Positions 6,845 through 16,084 of a stretch of 64,000 bases of DNA are shown here, piece after piece; the stretch's first letter is position 1, and every line of letters starts with the position of its first letter. The position numbers were made by a program, and so were the translations under genes. This DNA is from PALSA-968 sp964387075. GTDB lineage: Bacteria > Bacteroidota > Bacteroidia > B-17B0 > Aurantibacillaceae. Under the pieces are notes generated by a model. It was not told where the DNA came from and searched no databases. It saw only the letters and a program-made list of their open reading frames with translations. The stretch spans positions 1-64,000 of the forward strand of contig CAYLVB010000008.1 of assembly GCA_964387075.1 (NCBI GenBank). The letters are read 5' to 3'.

Positions 6845-9800
6845 CTATTTTGCAATGATCATTTTTCTGCTGGCTTTCACCTTGCCGTCTTCTAAGAGAG
6901 ACACAAAATATACCCCATTCCTTAGATCTGTGCAGTCCAGATCAATTGATTGTGCTTTAGTTTCTGTAACAAATTGTTTAACCATTTGTCCAAACATATT
7001 TGTAACCAGGATCTGAGCCTTTTTACTGTTGTCAATCAAACTATAAATAATAGAAACCTGACCTGCATTAGGATTAGGGATAAGATCTAGAGAAAGATCT
7101 TCTAAAACATTCTGAGCCTGCGTTGACCTGGCACCTGAAACACAACTTCCATCCGCTAAAGCTGCGGCCGCCGTGGCATTCATGCCAAGACCGGTTGTTA
7201 ATGTGAATGGACTAGAGGGATCGGTGTAATAGATCATAGTATTGCCATTATGCGAAAACTTATTATTCACCAATAAAGATCCATTAGTGAATTTGTTGCC
7301 GGCGCCCGATGTCGCAGTTCCCTGGTTCTTTAAAGTGCAATTGACCGTTTTTAACGCATAAGCAGAATAGCTGTAGAATTCATTACACAAAATATCTAAT
7401 TGAGAATGATCGCTGTTTAAAGAATTAATTCCGGTTCCCACATCCAAAAAATAGTTGCCAGTTATTGATGAAATTCCGTTGCCGGTATTGGAAAGACTGA
7501 TCGCAGTTGCATAACCACCAAATAAATTATCAGTTATCGTAAACGAATTAATGTTATTTAATAAGAGAGCGGTAACCCCATCATCGAACGTGCTATTCGT
7601 TACTGAAACATTCCCTCCGTTACTTTGTAAGGGGATAGACGCGCCGGAAATAGAAACGGAATCGAGGGTTACCTGCACTGTACCGCCTATACCGTTCGCA
7701 CGAATACCAGCCCAATGCTGTCCGTTGCAACCCGCGAGTGTTGAATTGATAATTATCAGGCGGCCCTGGGGTAATCCATCCTCTCCTTGTTGCACCTCTA
7801 TACCCGCTCCCGCCACAAAGCCAATAACTGCGTTTTGTATGGTTAGCGTTACGCCGGCTGGAACGATAAATCCATTAATATTTGTGGAATCCACTATAAC
7901 TGTATCCCCTTGAAGAACGTAAGGAGTAATTGTAATGGAAGTATTAACCGGACATCGTGATGTAACAGGAGTAATATCTGGCCGCACCGGACAATATTGT
8001 CTGGTATTAACAAAAACAGTAGTTGTGCTTGAATTAGTACAACCACCCTGACCCGCTGGTGAAGTCACCTCTACTCTATAGGTTGAAGTGTTAAATGGCG
8101 CGAAGGATGTAGTAAAATTAGTACTAAAAGGTACAGTAGAGTTACCTTTAAACCACTTGTACGTATAACCGTAAGATTGGAGATTTGGGCTCGCCGTCAA
8201 TGTAACCCGGCAATTCCTATTGACCGTTTGGTTGGCCCCTGCATAAACTGTGGGCGGATTGCCCACATTTTGAATATCTACATGTAAAACCTTCATGCTC
8301 GGATAACCTGTGCAGTTAACGGAAACGGCATGAGGGCCGGGTGAAAGCTGGGTGGCTACCTGGGTGGTCTCGCCATTATCCCAATGATATTGGTAGGCCA
8401 TGGGACTAGGGCCACAACCGCCTGCACAAACCGTTGCCTGGCCATTATTTTGACCGCAGGCTGCAGGAGAGCCCGCACAGATGTATGCATACAAACCAGA
8501 CCCATTACCAATGGGTGCGCCGCTGTTAACAATATCTACATTCTGAGTTGTAATACAGCCATTAGAACCTGTTGCTATAAATGTGTAGGTATCTACCCCC
8601 TGAAAATTTGGGTTATTACATGTTAATTTAACATCATCACCGTTAGCGGAAGGATTTACAATTTCAACTCCTTTGCTGTACATCCAATTATAGTATTGCG
8701 CGCCCGTTAGCTGGATCTCTACCTGCTGCCCTTGTTGCGGGTTGCTGCAATTGTTAAGGCAATTAAGGCCCACCGAGGGTATAGGAGAAGTGCCGCCCGA
8801 ATTATACGTTGGAGCATTGCCATTGGAAGCATCGCTGGCATTATATACCCACGTGCCTTCCCACGCGCCATTGCAATCGAAGATGATGAAGTGCGTTTCC
8901 TGCGGGTTGATCGATCCGGCGTGTGAAAAACTACTTAGGGTCGATCCCATCGCGAAAGTAATTTTTACCGGGGTATTCAGGCCGCTTCCCGTTCCGGTGC
9001 CATTCAGCATAATATTATAATCATATTTTGTGTTGGCGTTTCCGTAGTTCATTAACACCACAACACTCTGCTTTTGACCGCTCACGTTTGCGCCAAAACA
9101 AACGAAGTCCGCTACATCATTATTCCCTCCATCTTTATCGATGCCCTCGAAAAGTACATTCGTAAATCCGGCCCCCGATTTGAAATAGTTGGCCATGAGT
9201 GTTTCATGCCAATAGGTTGAGCGTGCCACATAATTTCCGGGGTTGTTAGTAACAAATCCGTGATCTCCGCTTCCGGTTCCTTCTGCCATACTCCAGGGAA
9301 CCATGTAGGAAACATTATTTTTTAATCCATTCGCGAACATGGAAGCTATGAACTGGCCCGCAACAAACGAAGTATTGTCTAATGCCGTGTTAGTTGGATT
9401 GCTACTGTTTAGATTACACTCGGTAAGGGCAACTTTAAGATTCGGGTTCTTATTGTTTGCATGGCTCAGATAAGTTTGAAGCTGCGTAAGTTGCGTTTGA
9501 AAAAACCCTGAGGGAACATTTATCACACCTGAAGGCGTCGGTGCAATGCCTCCTTGACTAAAAGGATACAAGTGAAAAGACACAATGTCCAAGTAATGAT
9601 CTGTGGAGTTAGGATACGTCCCATCCTCATCTTTAATAAATCCTGTAATATTAGGGCTACTAAAGTTATTACCGGTGTTGGAAGTTGTTAGTAGGTCCCT
9701 CATTATCGTATTACTTACGGGTTCCGCAGGGTCGAAATCGGCAAGTTCAGGACCAATAATTTTAATGCTATAACTGGGCACATGATTATAAGCGTGTTTT

Positions 9801-10399
9801 TTTAATGCCAATGCATAAGACTTAAAATAATTAGCTGAAATATCAGAAGCAGTATACTTTGTGGCAGAAACGCCTGGAAAAGTATGATAAAGATCCGGCT
9901 CGTTACCAAGGATCCAATAATACACAGGAGTGCCGCGGCTTTCTAAGTGCGACATCAAATTTACAATATCAGTGGTGCCGTAGCCGGAGTAATAACTCGC
10001 GCCAACAGAGGTATAAGAACTTAGCTTCGTAGCAAGAAAGGAAACCTGGATAGCGGGAGTTGCGCCTAAAGCGAGGCACTCATCGACGAAGGCGTCGTAT
10101 TGACTATAGTCAGGAATATTGATGTCGGCCGTGGTACCACCAAAACGGATAAACCTTATCGGAGCGGAAGAGATCACCGAAGTATTAAGGGCAATATCAT
10201 CAAAATTGCCTCCCGGATTAGATGTAACGTTGATGGTTGCGTTATTACCGGGACTCACATGAGTTGTATTATTCTCACCTTGCGCGGGAGGCATCCATCC
10301 GTTCATACCCCAATAACCTACCGGTATATTTTGCGGGTAAATGTCGCAAATAAAAAAAAGGAAAGATCCTGCAAGAATTGCGCATGTTTTTGTTTTCAT
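6845..10399 (-). CDS. Large T9SS cargo protein with N-terminal glycosidase-like domain
   Basis: The protein has 1184 residues. A signal peptide covers about 1-23. Residues 25-400 look like a clan GH-A TIM barrel: ILGNEPDLY carries a candidate acid/base at E167, SFHLYPF lies near 274, and ALTECNL carries a candidate nucleophile at E327. Domains rich in Cys, Gly and Asn with Ig/PKD-like pieces follow (about 515-800), then a right-handed beta-helix region of short N/S/G-rich repeats (about 840-1060). The C-terminal sorting domain (about 1105-1184) has SLDLIPNPNAGQVSI, LRNGVYFVSLLEDGK and a basic end. T9SS exports such proteins across the outer membrane. The substrate is not evident; members of GH39, 44 and 51 have similar motifs. 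Confidence 0.75.
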   Translation of the reverse strand: MKTKTCAILAGSFLFFICDIYPQNIPVGYWGMNGWMPPAQGENNTTHVSPGNNATINVTSNPGGNFDDIALNTSVISSAPIRFIRFGGTTADINIPDYSQYDAFVDECLALGATPAIQVSFLATKLSSYTSVGASYYSGYGTTDIVNLMSHLESRGTPVYYWILGNEPDLYHTFPGVSATKYTASDISANYFKSYALALKKHAYNHVPSYSIKIIGPELADFDPAEPVSNTIMRDLLTTSNTGNNFSSPNITGFIKDEDGTYPNSTDHYLDIVSFHLYPFSQGGIAPTPSGVINVPSGFFQTQLTQLQTYLSHANNKNPNLKVALTECNLNSSNPTNTALDNTSFVAGQFIASMFANGLKNNVSYMVPWSMAEGTGSGDHGFVTNNPGNYVARSTYWHETLMANYFKSGAGFTNVLFEGIDKDGGNNDVADFVCFGANVSGQKQSVVVLMNYGNANTKYDYNIMLNGTGTGSGLNTPVKITFAMGSTLSSFSHAGSINPQETHFIIFDCNGAWEGTWVYNASDASNGNAPTYNSGGTSPIPSVGLNCLNNCSNPQQGQQVEIQLTGAQYYNWMYSKGVEIVNPSANGDDVKLTCNNPNFQGVDTYTFIATGSNGCITTQNVDIVNSGAPIGNGSGLYAYICAGSPAACGQNNGQATVCAGGCGPSPMAYQYHWDNGETTQVATQLSPGPHAVSVNCTGYPSMKVLHVDIQNVGNPPTVYAGANQTVNRNCRVTLTASPNLQSYGYTYKWFKGNSTVPFSTNFTTSFAPFNTSTYRVEVTSPAGQGGCTNSSTTTVFVNTRQYCPVRPDITPVTSRCPVNTSITITPYVLQGDTVIVDSTNINGFIVPAGVTLTIQNAVIGFVAGAGIEVQQGEDGLPQGRLIIINSTLAGCNGQHWAGIRANGIGGTVQVTLDSVSISGASIPLQSNGGNVSVTNSTFDDGVTALLLNNINSFTITDNLFGGYATAISLSNTGNGISSITGNYFLDVGTGINSLNSDHSQLDILCNEFYSYSAYALKTVNCTLKNQGTATSGAGNKFTNGSLLVNNKFSHNGNTMIYYTDPSSPFTLTTGLGMNATAAAALADGSCVSGARSTQAQNVLEDLSLDLIPNPNAGQVSIIYSLIDNSKKAQILVTNMFGQMVKQFVTETKAQSIDLDCTDLRNGVYFVSLLEDGKVKASRKMIIAK

Positions 10400-10547
10400 G
10401 TTAATCTTTGGTTATTGTTTCTTTGGGTCAAGAATAAATATAAAAGAGAATTTGCAATTACATATGTTTTTGGTCTTTTGGGCTATTAAAAATGAGAGAG
10501 TGCCGAATAATAAGTGGATGCCGGGGTAGAAGAAAGTAAATTTACGT

Positions 10548-12203
10548 ATGAAAAAACTGACTACCCTCGCTACATTGTTGTTGTCTTTCATAAGCTCCGC
10601 GCAGCAATTCGAATGGATGCGGTATTCTATGGGAAACTCTGCCAACACGGGCGCTCACATTGCGGTTGATAGAGCTAAGAACAGTTACGTAACAGGACTA
10701 TTAAGAGATACGACCACTTTTGGAGCAACTACTTTAATCGAAATTGGAAATCGTAGCGATATCTATTTAGCTAAATACGATTCTTCCGGCAATTTTGTAT
10801 GGGTACAGCAAATTAAAACCCTTGGAAGCGATGAGGCGGATGGCCTTGTCGTAGATTCAGTGGGTAATTGCTATTTAACAGGATTTACAGGTTGGACTGC
10901 CACATTCGGAAGCGGTTCGGATACAGTTACCATTCCTACTAAAGGAGGCTTTGATATTTTTATTGCAAAATACAATACAAATGGCAAACTACTTTGGGTA
11001 AAAAGTCCAGGCAGTAAAAAGGACGATGTCAGCAAAGGTATTTCGATAGATGGCGCTGGAAATATATTCATTACCGGAGGTGTTAGTGATACTATTCTGT
11101 TTGGGGAAGGTCCAAATGCTAAAGTGCTGAACGTTGCAAGGAGCGCCATGATCACGGCAAAATATGATAGTAGTGGCAATTTTAAATGGGTTCAGATGGC
11201 GAAACCTGATATCGATGATCGTTACATTGCCACTGCGGGAATTGGCGGTTATGGTATTGGAGCAGATAAATATGGTAATGCTTATATAGCGGGCCAAAAC
11301 ATCGGTGACTGCACATTCATAGATTCAAACCCTGTCAGTTTATCAAGTCCCTTAAACGGCGATCCTTTTATTGCAAAGTATTCTGCCGCCGGCAAATTAC
11401 AATGGGTAAAAAAGGGGATTAATGGGAATCAATTGTTTACGCTCACTGGATTGAATACCGATGAAAACGGAAAAAGTTATATGTCTGGTTATTTTGACGG
11501 CACTATAACGTTTGATGCTATTACGATAAATTCCAATGATGGACATATACTTCTTGCAAAGTTCGATTCATCAGGAAATTGCTTATGGGCAAAGGCGGAG
11601 GGAAAGGCAAATGGCGGCGCCTGGGAAGTTTTAGCAAAAAACAACGGACATTGTTATGTTACAGGTTCGGTTGCGGTTCCGGCAGTCTTTGGTACCGGGG
11701 CATACCAACAGTCGCTCACCGCGAATACTGCCGGTTCAAGTTTTGTAGCTGAATATGACCCTTCGGGAAACTTGCTGGACCTACTCTCTTTTCAGGATCT
11801 CGATAGCTATGATATCGATGTAGACGAAACAGGTAATAAATACCTGGTAGGAGATGGATTGATATACAATGTTAACAGAGGCAATATGGCGGTTGGAAGA
11901 ATCAAGGGCAATATTTCTTCTATCGGTTCTAATGTTCTTGAAACGCAGGTAAGGTCTTTAGAAATTTATCCAAACCCTACAGACAATTGTGTTAACATAA
12001 GCTTCAAGGCCGACAAAGCGCCGACAGAGTTGCGGCTGGAAATAAAAAATATTATGGGTCAAACGATCTATAGCAAAAGCTACCAGGAGCTGACAGGCGA
12101 ACTAAATGAAAAGATCATTTTGGGAGATCGGTCAAAAGGAATTTATTTTATCGAAATAATCACTGATAAAAGCAAGCTTGTGCGAAAAATTATCCTGGAG
12201 TAA
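10548..12203 (+). CDS. T9SS cargo protein with SBBP-type beta-propeller repeats
   Basis: The 551 residues begin with a signal peptide (MKKLTTLATLLLSFISSAQ). Repeats of about 45-60 residues follow, each with a variant of AKYDSSGNFVWVQ and then VDSVGNCYLTGFT-like strands, characteristic of SBBP/beta-propeller repeats. The last 80 residues form a T9SS type A sorting domain (LEIYPNPTDNCVNISF, GIYFIEIITDKSKLVRKI). It is probably a secreted or surface-held binding protein. It is divergent from the preceding cargo gene, and TAAATTTA at 10537-10544, one mismatch from the -7 consensus, ends three bases before the ATG. Its stop is 18 bases from the convergent sufS end. Confidence 0.82.
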   Translation: MKKLTTLATLLLSFISSAQQFEWMRYSMGNSANTGAHIAVDRAKNSYVTGLLRDTTTFGATTLIEIGNRSDIYLAKYDSSGNFVWVQQIKTLGSDEADGLVVDSVGNCYLTGFTGWTATFGSGSDTVTIPTKGGFDIFIAKYNTNGKLLWVKSPGSKKDDVSKGISIDGAGNIFITGGVSDTILFGEGPNAKVLNVARSAMITAKYDSSGNFKWVQMAKPDIDDRYIATAGIGGYGIGADKYGNAYIAGQNIGDCTFIDSNPVSLSSPLNGDPFIAKYSAAGKLQWVKKGINGNQLFTLTGLNTDENGKSYMSGYFDGTITFDAITINSNDGHILLAKFDSSGNCLWAKAEGKANGGAWEVLAKNNGHCYVTGSVAVPAVFGTGAYQQSLTANTAGSSFVAEYDPSGNLLDLLSFQDLDSYDIDVDETGNKYLVGDGLIYNVNRGNMAVGRIKGNISSIGSNVLETQVRSLEIYPNPTDNCVNISFKADKAPTELRLEIKNIMGQTIYSKSYQELTGELNEKIILGDRSKGIYFIEIITDKSKLVRKIILE

Positions 12204-12221
12204 ATGAGGCAAACCGTTTCT

Positions 12222-13460
12222 TTATGAAAGCATTTTCACCGCCTTCTCCAGAGCGGTAATGAACACATCTATTTCTTGTTTGGTATTGTAGAAAGCGAAG
12301 GAAGCGCGTATGGTTCCCGGTATACAGAAAAATTCCATTAAAGGTTGTGTACAATGGTGGCCTGTTCTTACCGCCACAGCTTGTTTATCCAGGATAGTTC
12401 CAATATCAAAAGGATGAATATTGTTCACGTTAAAAGAAATGACCGCGGCTTTATTTTGTACATCGCCGAAAATTTTCAACCCTGGGAGCTTTTTCAATTT
12501 TTCGGTAGCGTAGGAGAGAAGCTCGTGCTCATAAGCCGAAATATTTTCCAGCCCAATGGCATTGATATAATCCAGCGCGGCTGCAAGACCTATGGCTCCT
12601 TCAATATTCGGTGTGCCTGCTTCAAATCTCAAGGGACCTTCCGCATATTCGGTTTTAGCGAATGAAACTGTTTTAATGGTTCCGCCACCAACCTGGTAAG
12701 GAGAAAGTTTATCGACCCATTGTTTTTTAGCATACAAAACCCCAATGCCTGTGGGAGCAAATGCTTTGTGGCCGCTGAAGCAATAAAAATCGCAATCAAG
12801 ATCCTGGACATTTACGGCCATATGCGGAATAGCCTGGGCACCGTCTAAAAGAACGGGAATTTTTTTGGCATGCGCCGCGTTAATGATCTTTTTTACATCC
12901 ATCACTACACCCGTTGTGTTTGAAACATGGGTAATGGCAATGAGCTTTGTTTTGGCCGAAAGAAATTTTTCAAACTCCGTGTAATTCAGTTCTCCGCTCT
13001 GATTTACGGGAATAACTTTTAAAACAGCTTTTTTCTCCTCGCAAAGCAGTTGCCAAGGCAAGATATTCGAGTGATGCTCGGTCTGCGAAGTAATGATCTC
13101 ATCTCCTGCGTTGATCCATTTTGCAAATGAATGTGCAACGAGGTTAACACTTTCAGTAGTCCCGCGGGTAAAGATTATCTCCTGAGAAGAACCGGCATTA
13201 ATATGCTTCTGAACCGTAGTTCTTGCTCTTTCGTAATGTTCGGTGGCTTTCTGGCTCAGGGTATGAACGCCACGGTGAATATTGCTGTTCTCTTCCGAAT
13301 AGTATTTTACAATAGCATCAATTACAGCTTTCGGTTTTTGGGAAGTAGCTCCATTGTCAAAATAAACCAAAGGCTTGCCATTTACCTGCTGTGTAAGAAT
13401 AGGGAATTCCTTGCGGATCTTCTCTACATCTAATTTGCTATGCGATAAAACAGGGCTCAT
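12222..13460 (-). CDS. sufS: Cysteine desulfurase SufS
   Basis: The 412-residue PLP enzyme removes sulfur from cysteine for Fe-S cluster assembly. Seen: YFDNGATSQKP (33-43), TEHHSNILPW (127-136), DGAQAIPH (206-213), PLP lysine K232 in FSGHKAFAPTG, and the persulfide-carrying C370 in RTGHHCTQP, which marks the SufS (group II) type. It is the last gene of the suf operon, 9 bases after sufD. No SufE or SufU sulfur acceptor is visible in the window. Confidence 0.95.
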   Translation of the reverse strand: MSPVLSHSKLDVEKIRKEFPILTQQVNGKPLVYFDNGATSQKPKAVIDAIVKYYSEENSNIHRGVHTLSQKATEHYERARTTVQKHINAGSSQEIIFTRGTTESVNLVAHSFAKWINAGDEIITSQTEHHSNILPWQLLCEEKKAVLKVIPVNQSGELNYTEFEKFLSAKTKLIAITHVSNTTGVVMDVKKIINAAHAKKIPVLLDGAQAIPHMAVNVQDLDCDFYCFSGHKAFAPTGIGVLYAKKQWVDKLSPYQVGGGTIKTVSFAKTEYAEGPLRFEAGTPNIEGAIGLAAALDYINAIGLENISAYEHELLSYATEKLKKLPGLKIFGDVQNKAAVISFNVNNIHPFDIGTILDKQAVAVRTGHHCTQPLMEFFCIPGTIRASFAFYNTKQEIDVFITALEKAVKMLS

Positions 13461-13469
13461 GGCCGGGGT

Positions 13470-14744
13470 TTAATTTAAACTCTGTTCAAAAAGATGCTCC
13501 ACATACCAGCGTGTATCGGTATCGGCAATTTTTCCAATTACTTCGTGGGCAAAAGCGTGTAAAAGGAGTTTGCGGGCTTTTTCCTCACCAATACCTCGCG
13601 CTTTCAAATAGAATAAAGCGTTCTCGTCTACCTTACCGGTTGATGTTCCGTGCGAACATTTTACATCACTGGCGTAGATCTCAAGTTCAGGCTTGGCATT
13701 TACAGTGGCGTTGTCGCTCAACAAAATATTCTTACTGCTTTGGTAAGCGTTGGTCTTCTGTGCATCTTTCTCTACAAAGATCTGTCCGTTAAAAGTAAGC
13801 GTTGACTTACCATCGGCAATTCCTTTGTAAAGTTCGTTGCTCTGACAATTGGGTTTTTGATGATCTACCAGGGTATGGTTGTCTACGATCTGCTGGTGCT
13901 TCCCGGGAGTTAAGCCATACAAATGACACTCTGAAAATTCTTCGTTGAGCGAAATGGTTAAGTTATTCCTCACCAAAGCTCCGCTGAAGGTAAACACCGA
14001 GTGTACATAATTACTGTAGCGGTTCTGTGCTACAGAAGTGGTATCCACTCCATAAAAATCTTTACCTGAATTCTGTACCCGGCAATGCTGTACCTGGGCA
14101 TGTTCGCCGGTAAACACTTCGGTCAATGTATTGCAGAAATTCTTTCCGCTAGCCGGGTAAAACGCCTCGGTAATTTTAACCTGCGCGTTCTTTTCAATAA
14201 CGAAAAGATTACGCACGTTGTAAAAGAAAGTATCAGAAGACCTGACAATGTTGTGAATGACAATGGTCTTTTCCACAATTTTTCCTGAAGGAACCTTAAT
14301 AAATAACCCTCTGTCGGCATAAGCCACATTTAAGGCTACAAACGGATCGCTGTCGCTTTTTACGTTAGCCGACAAATGATCGCTTAATTCTTCAGCGCGA
14401 ACCGAATCGATGTTATTTATGATACCTTCCTCGGGAATTTCAGAGCTTTCCATATCCAGATGCCCGTTCACTACATAAAGATTGTAGGCGCCGTTCACAT
14501 AATAACTTTGTTTGAGGTTCTTCGCAGAAAGTTCTTTTCCGTTAAGCGCTTTGAACTCTTTACGGATGATAGCTTCGGTATTACAATACTTATAAGCTTC
14601 CTGTTTGTTGTTAGGGATGCCCTTTTCTTCAAGGTATTGCAACGCTTTGCCAATTTCAGCAACAGGCATAAACGTTGCCTTTCCCGAAATGCGGGCCAGT
14701 TCTTCAGATAATTGGTGTGTAACTGTGAGTTTATCGGTTACCAT
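13470..14744 (-). CDS. sufD: Fe-S cluster assembly protein SufD
   Basis: The 424 residues form the SufD subunit of the SufBC2D scaffold. The C-terminal half has the SufB/D beta-helix core: HCRVQNSGKDFYGV, YVHSVFTFSGALVRNNLTI, LYGLTPGKHQQIVDNHTLVDH, NGQIFVEKDAQKTNAYQ and KCSHGTSTGKVDENALFYLKARGI. The N-terminal part (about 1-150) is more variable, as usual for SufD. Its ATG overlaps the sufC stop by one base (TAATG), so the two are translationally coupled. Confidence 0.93.
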   Translation of the reverse strand: MVTDKLTVTHQLSEELARISGKATFMPVAEIGKALQYLEEKGIPNNKQEAYKYCNTEAIIRKEFKALNGKELSAKNLKQSYYVNGAYNLYVVNGHLDMESSEIPEEGIINNIDSVRAEELSDHLSANVKSDSDPFVALNVAYADRGLFIKVPSGKIVEKTIVIHNIVRSSDTFFYNVRNLFVIEKNAQVKITEAFYPASGKNFCNTLTEVFTGEHAQVQHCRVQNSGKDFYGVDTTSVAQNRYSNYVHSVFTFSGALVRNNLTISLNEEFSECHLYGLTPGKHQQIVDNHTLVDHQKPNCQSNELYKGIADGKSTLTFNGQIFVEKDAQKTNAYQSSKNILLSDNATVNAKPELEIYASDVKCSHGTSTGKVDENALFYLKARGIGEEKARKLLLHAFAHEVIGKIADTDTRWYVEHLFEQSLN

Positions 14745-15505
14745 TATGCTTCAGCGATGTCGTACCTCTTCCTGATCTCGTCGTAACCTGTTTCCTCCAG
14801 CTCAAGCGCCAGTTCTTTGCCGCCGCTTTTCACGATCCTTCCCTGATAAAGAATATGCACAAAATCAGGAACGATATGATCCAGCAGGCGCTGGTAGTGT
14901 GTGATCACAATGGTGGCGTTGTTCTTGCTTTTTAACTTATTTACTCCGTTTGCAACGATGCGCAGCGCGTCGATGTCCAGGCCGCTGTCGGTCTCATCCA
15001 AAATAGCAAGCTTGGGATCCAAGACAGCCATCTGGAAGATCTCGTTACGTTTTTTCTCACCACCGCTAAAACCTTCGTTCACGCTGCGGCCGGCAAGCTT
15101 GGCATCAAGTTCCACCAATTGTTGTTTTTCTTTTATGAGCGCTAAGAATTCTTTGGCCTCCATATTGGGCTGACCATGATAGGCTCGGATCTCGTTCACG
15201 GCTGTGCGCAAAAAGTTAACGTTGCTTACCCCGGGAATCTCTACCGGGTATTGAAAAGCCAGGAACAATCCCTCGCGCGCGCGATCTTCGGGGGCAAGCT
15301 CTAAAAGATCTTTCCCATTGAATGTAACTTCGCCGCCGGTAACATCGTAATCTTCGCGCCCCGCCAGCACCGCGGATAAAGTACTTTTGCCTGAGCCGTT
15401 AGGGCCCATGATAGCGTGTACTTCTCCGGCTTTTACTTCAAGGTTGATCCCGTTCAGAATTTTCTTCCCGTTTATCTCTGCCTGTAAATTCTTAACTGAT
15501 AACAT
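14744..15505 (-). CDS. sufC: Fe-S cluster assembly ATPase SufC
   Basis: The 253-residue soluble ABC ATPase drives remodelling of the SufBC2D scaffold. Walker A is MGPNGSGKST (near 33-42), the Q-loop region is LAFQYPVEIPGV, the ABC signature is FSGGEKKRNE and Walker B is LAILDETDSGLD, followed by the H-loop VITHYQRLL. The text is typical of SufC throughout. The preceding gene is a four-helix-bundle protein, 8 bases upstream, not sufB directly. Confidence 0.95.
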   Translation of the reverse strand: MLSVKNLQAEINGKKILNGINLEVKAGEVHAIMGPNGSGKSTLSAVLAGREDYDVTGGEVTFNGKDLLELAPEDRAREGLFLAFQYPVEIPGVSNVNFLRTAVNEIRAYHGQPNMEAKEFLALIKEKQQLVELDAKLAGRSVNEGFSGGEKKRNEIFQMAVLDPKLAILDETDSGLDIDALRIVANGVNKLKSKNNATIVITHYQRLLDHIVPDFVHILYQGRIVKSGGKELALELEETGYDEIRKRYDIAEA

Positions 15506-15513
15506 GTTTGTAT

Positions 15514-16011
15514 TTAGAAATTAGAAACGGGAGAGTTGGTATAATCTGTATTCCCGAAATTATCTGACTGAATGGAATTTCCATCCACATCTTTACGCTG
15601 GCTAAAGGGCTTGCGTATTTTGCCCTTTTTTGCGTCTTCCTTGTATTGAATTAACCCGGAAACCAATTTGTCGGTATGATCTACCAAAGGAATGATCTCG
15701 ATGCTCTGCATTTCGGCTACCATACCCAGGTCGACAGAAATGGCCAAAGCGGTCTTGAACTCAAATATGCTTTCGCGCGCTTCGTATAGATTCTCTAATG
15801 ATTGAATGCGCTGTTTCACCCCGTAACTGCGGGCAATGCTGTAAGGCACTTCTAATACGGACGACAGCATTTTTTCCTTGAGGATGGCATCGGTGTTGGT
15901 TGCGCTGAGGGTCTTGTAGGCAATAACGGCTAATTCTTTAGCTTTTTGCCAGGCCACCAGGTCTTCGATGTTACCTTTTTTCTCCGGGGAGATCGTGTTT
16001 GTGATTTCCAT
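15514..16011 (-). CDS. Four-helix-bundle (S23/IVP-like) protein inside the suf operon
   Basis: The 165 residues (from ATG 16011) are mostly helical. IEDLVAWQKAKELAVIAYKTL at the start, VLEVPYSIARSYGV in the middle and SLENLYEARESIFEFKTAL match the small four-helix-bundle family first known from 23S rRNA intervening sequences. Those proteins are usually about 115-125 residues. This one carries a polar C-terminal extension (after about residue 125: GKIRKPFSQRKDVDGNS and an N/S/T-rich end). A TTG at 16038 would add nine residues. It lies between sufB and sufC with 73- and 8-base gaps on the same strand, so it is likely cotranscribed. Its role there is unknown. Confidence 0.75.
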   Translation of the reverse strand: MEITNTISPEKKGNIEDLVAWQKAKELAVIAYKTLSATNTDAILKEKMLSSVLEVPYSIARSYGVKQRIQSLENLYEARESIFEFKTALAISVDLGMVAEMQSIEIIPLVDHTDKLVSGLIQYKEDAKKGKIRKPFSQRKDVDGNSIQSDNFGNTDYTNSPVSNF

Positions 16012-16084
16012 AATTTGTGTTTGTGTTTGTTCCTGCAAATTAATTTGAAAAATCCGGTAATTCCTAAACTTATTTCGTTAAATA

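Noticed and set aside
10871..11297. Two overlapping minus-strand frames of 102 codons
   Set aside because: Both are antisense to the SBBP-repeat protein gene and encode no recognisable sequence.
6845..12203. Horizontal transfer of the two large secreted-protein genes
   Set aside because: They look somewhat more AT-rich than nearby genes by eye, but without a composition calculation and without mobile-element traces the claim is not supportable.
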